Below are positions 63,795 through 64,000 of a stretch of DNA of 64,000 nt, in pieces. The stretch's first letter is position 1. The number at the start of each line of letters is the position of its first letter. The notes beneath the pieces are model-generated. The model was not told the DNA's origin. It was given only the letters and a program-made list of their open reading frames with translations, and did no database searches. A program made the position numbers and the translations under genes. The DNA is taken from the NCBI GenBank assembly GCA_964019695.1, contig OZ026518.1, forward strand, positions 83,013,950 to 83,077,949. The letters run 5' to 3'. This DNA comes from Loripinus fragilis. Its lineage: Eukaryota > Mollusca > Bivalvia > Lucinida > Lucinidae.

Positions 63795-64000
63795 TTAACC
63801 CTTAAAGCTCCACCTATATTTTGCAGCAGACGACAATTTAAAATTTTGCCGCTTTTTTCAAAAATAACGAATAAGGCATGCTATTTCATGAGAATCGTCT
63901 GCTGGCAGACAATTCTCATGAAATAGCATACTTTTTTTTTTCGAAAATTGGAAAGATGTCTCAAAATTTGTTGTCTGCTGCAGCTGTGATTGGCGCTTTA
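63795..64000. mobile_element. 'TTAAAGCGCC' palindromic MITE, copy 4 (runs off the window)
   Basis: It starts 'ttaacccttaaagctccacc', has the foldback 'gctatttcatgagaatcgtctg..gacaattctcatgaaatagc' and ends at the window edge in 'gtgattggcgcttta'. Confidence 0.85.

Overview
This is eukaryotic, AT-rich, intron-bearing DNA with very heavy repeat content. The mix of tRNA-derived SINEs, non-LTR retrotransposon tails, mariner/Tc1 and hAT-type elements, many palindromic MITEs and a metazoan-type gene with kilobase introns suggests an invertebrate, most likely a bivalve mollusc. The species cannot be fixed from the sequence. No prokaryotic operon, CRISPR array, phage or plasmid structure is present.

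The one gene I can assemble with confidence is on the minus strand. It is a seven-exon gene for the 32-kDa subunit of replication protein A (RPA2), running from the start codon at 58294 to the stop codon at 31453. All splice sites are GT-AG, the phases join exactly, and the total is 813 nt, coding 270 residues plus stop. It keeps the phospho-regulated Gly/Ser N-terminus, the OB-fold core and the C-terminal winged helix. Intron 1 is about 12.9 kb and is filled with transposons. A short E2F/YY1-like block lies just upstream of the start codon, and a weak candidate divergent first exon overlaps it.

Layout. 1-10200: remnants of a Tc1-like transposase, a LINE 3' end and a mariner, two abutting TA-flanked elements, a 582-bp tandem duplication and palindromic MITEs. 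10205-17733: a satellite of about 80 copies of a 93-bp monomer, most carrying TGACGTCA, with internal kilobase-scale duplications and a MITE inserted near its right edge. 18100-31400: LINE debris, MITEs and three element types built on internal tandem repeats (about 143, 168 and 295 bp), one of them inserted in an older element. 31453-58294: RPA2, with SINEs, hAT elements, CAGGG-ended elements and a 4.25-kb TA-flanked element in its introns. 58300-64000: more MITEs, including a 1.3-kb TA-flanked element nested in a palindromic MITE.

The transposon calls rest on terminal inverted repeats (TIRs), target-site duplications (TSDs) and copy-to-copy comparison inside this window. Superfamily names are inferred from end sequence and TSD length. 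Most short open frames in the window are chance or repeat-derived.
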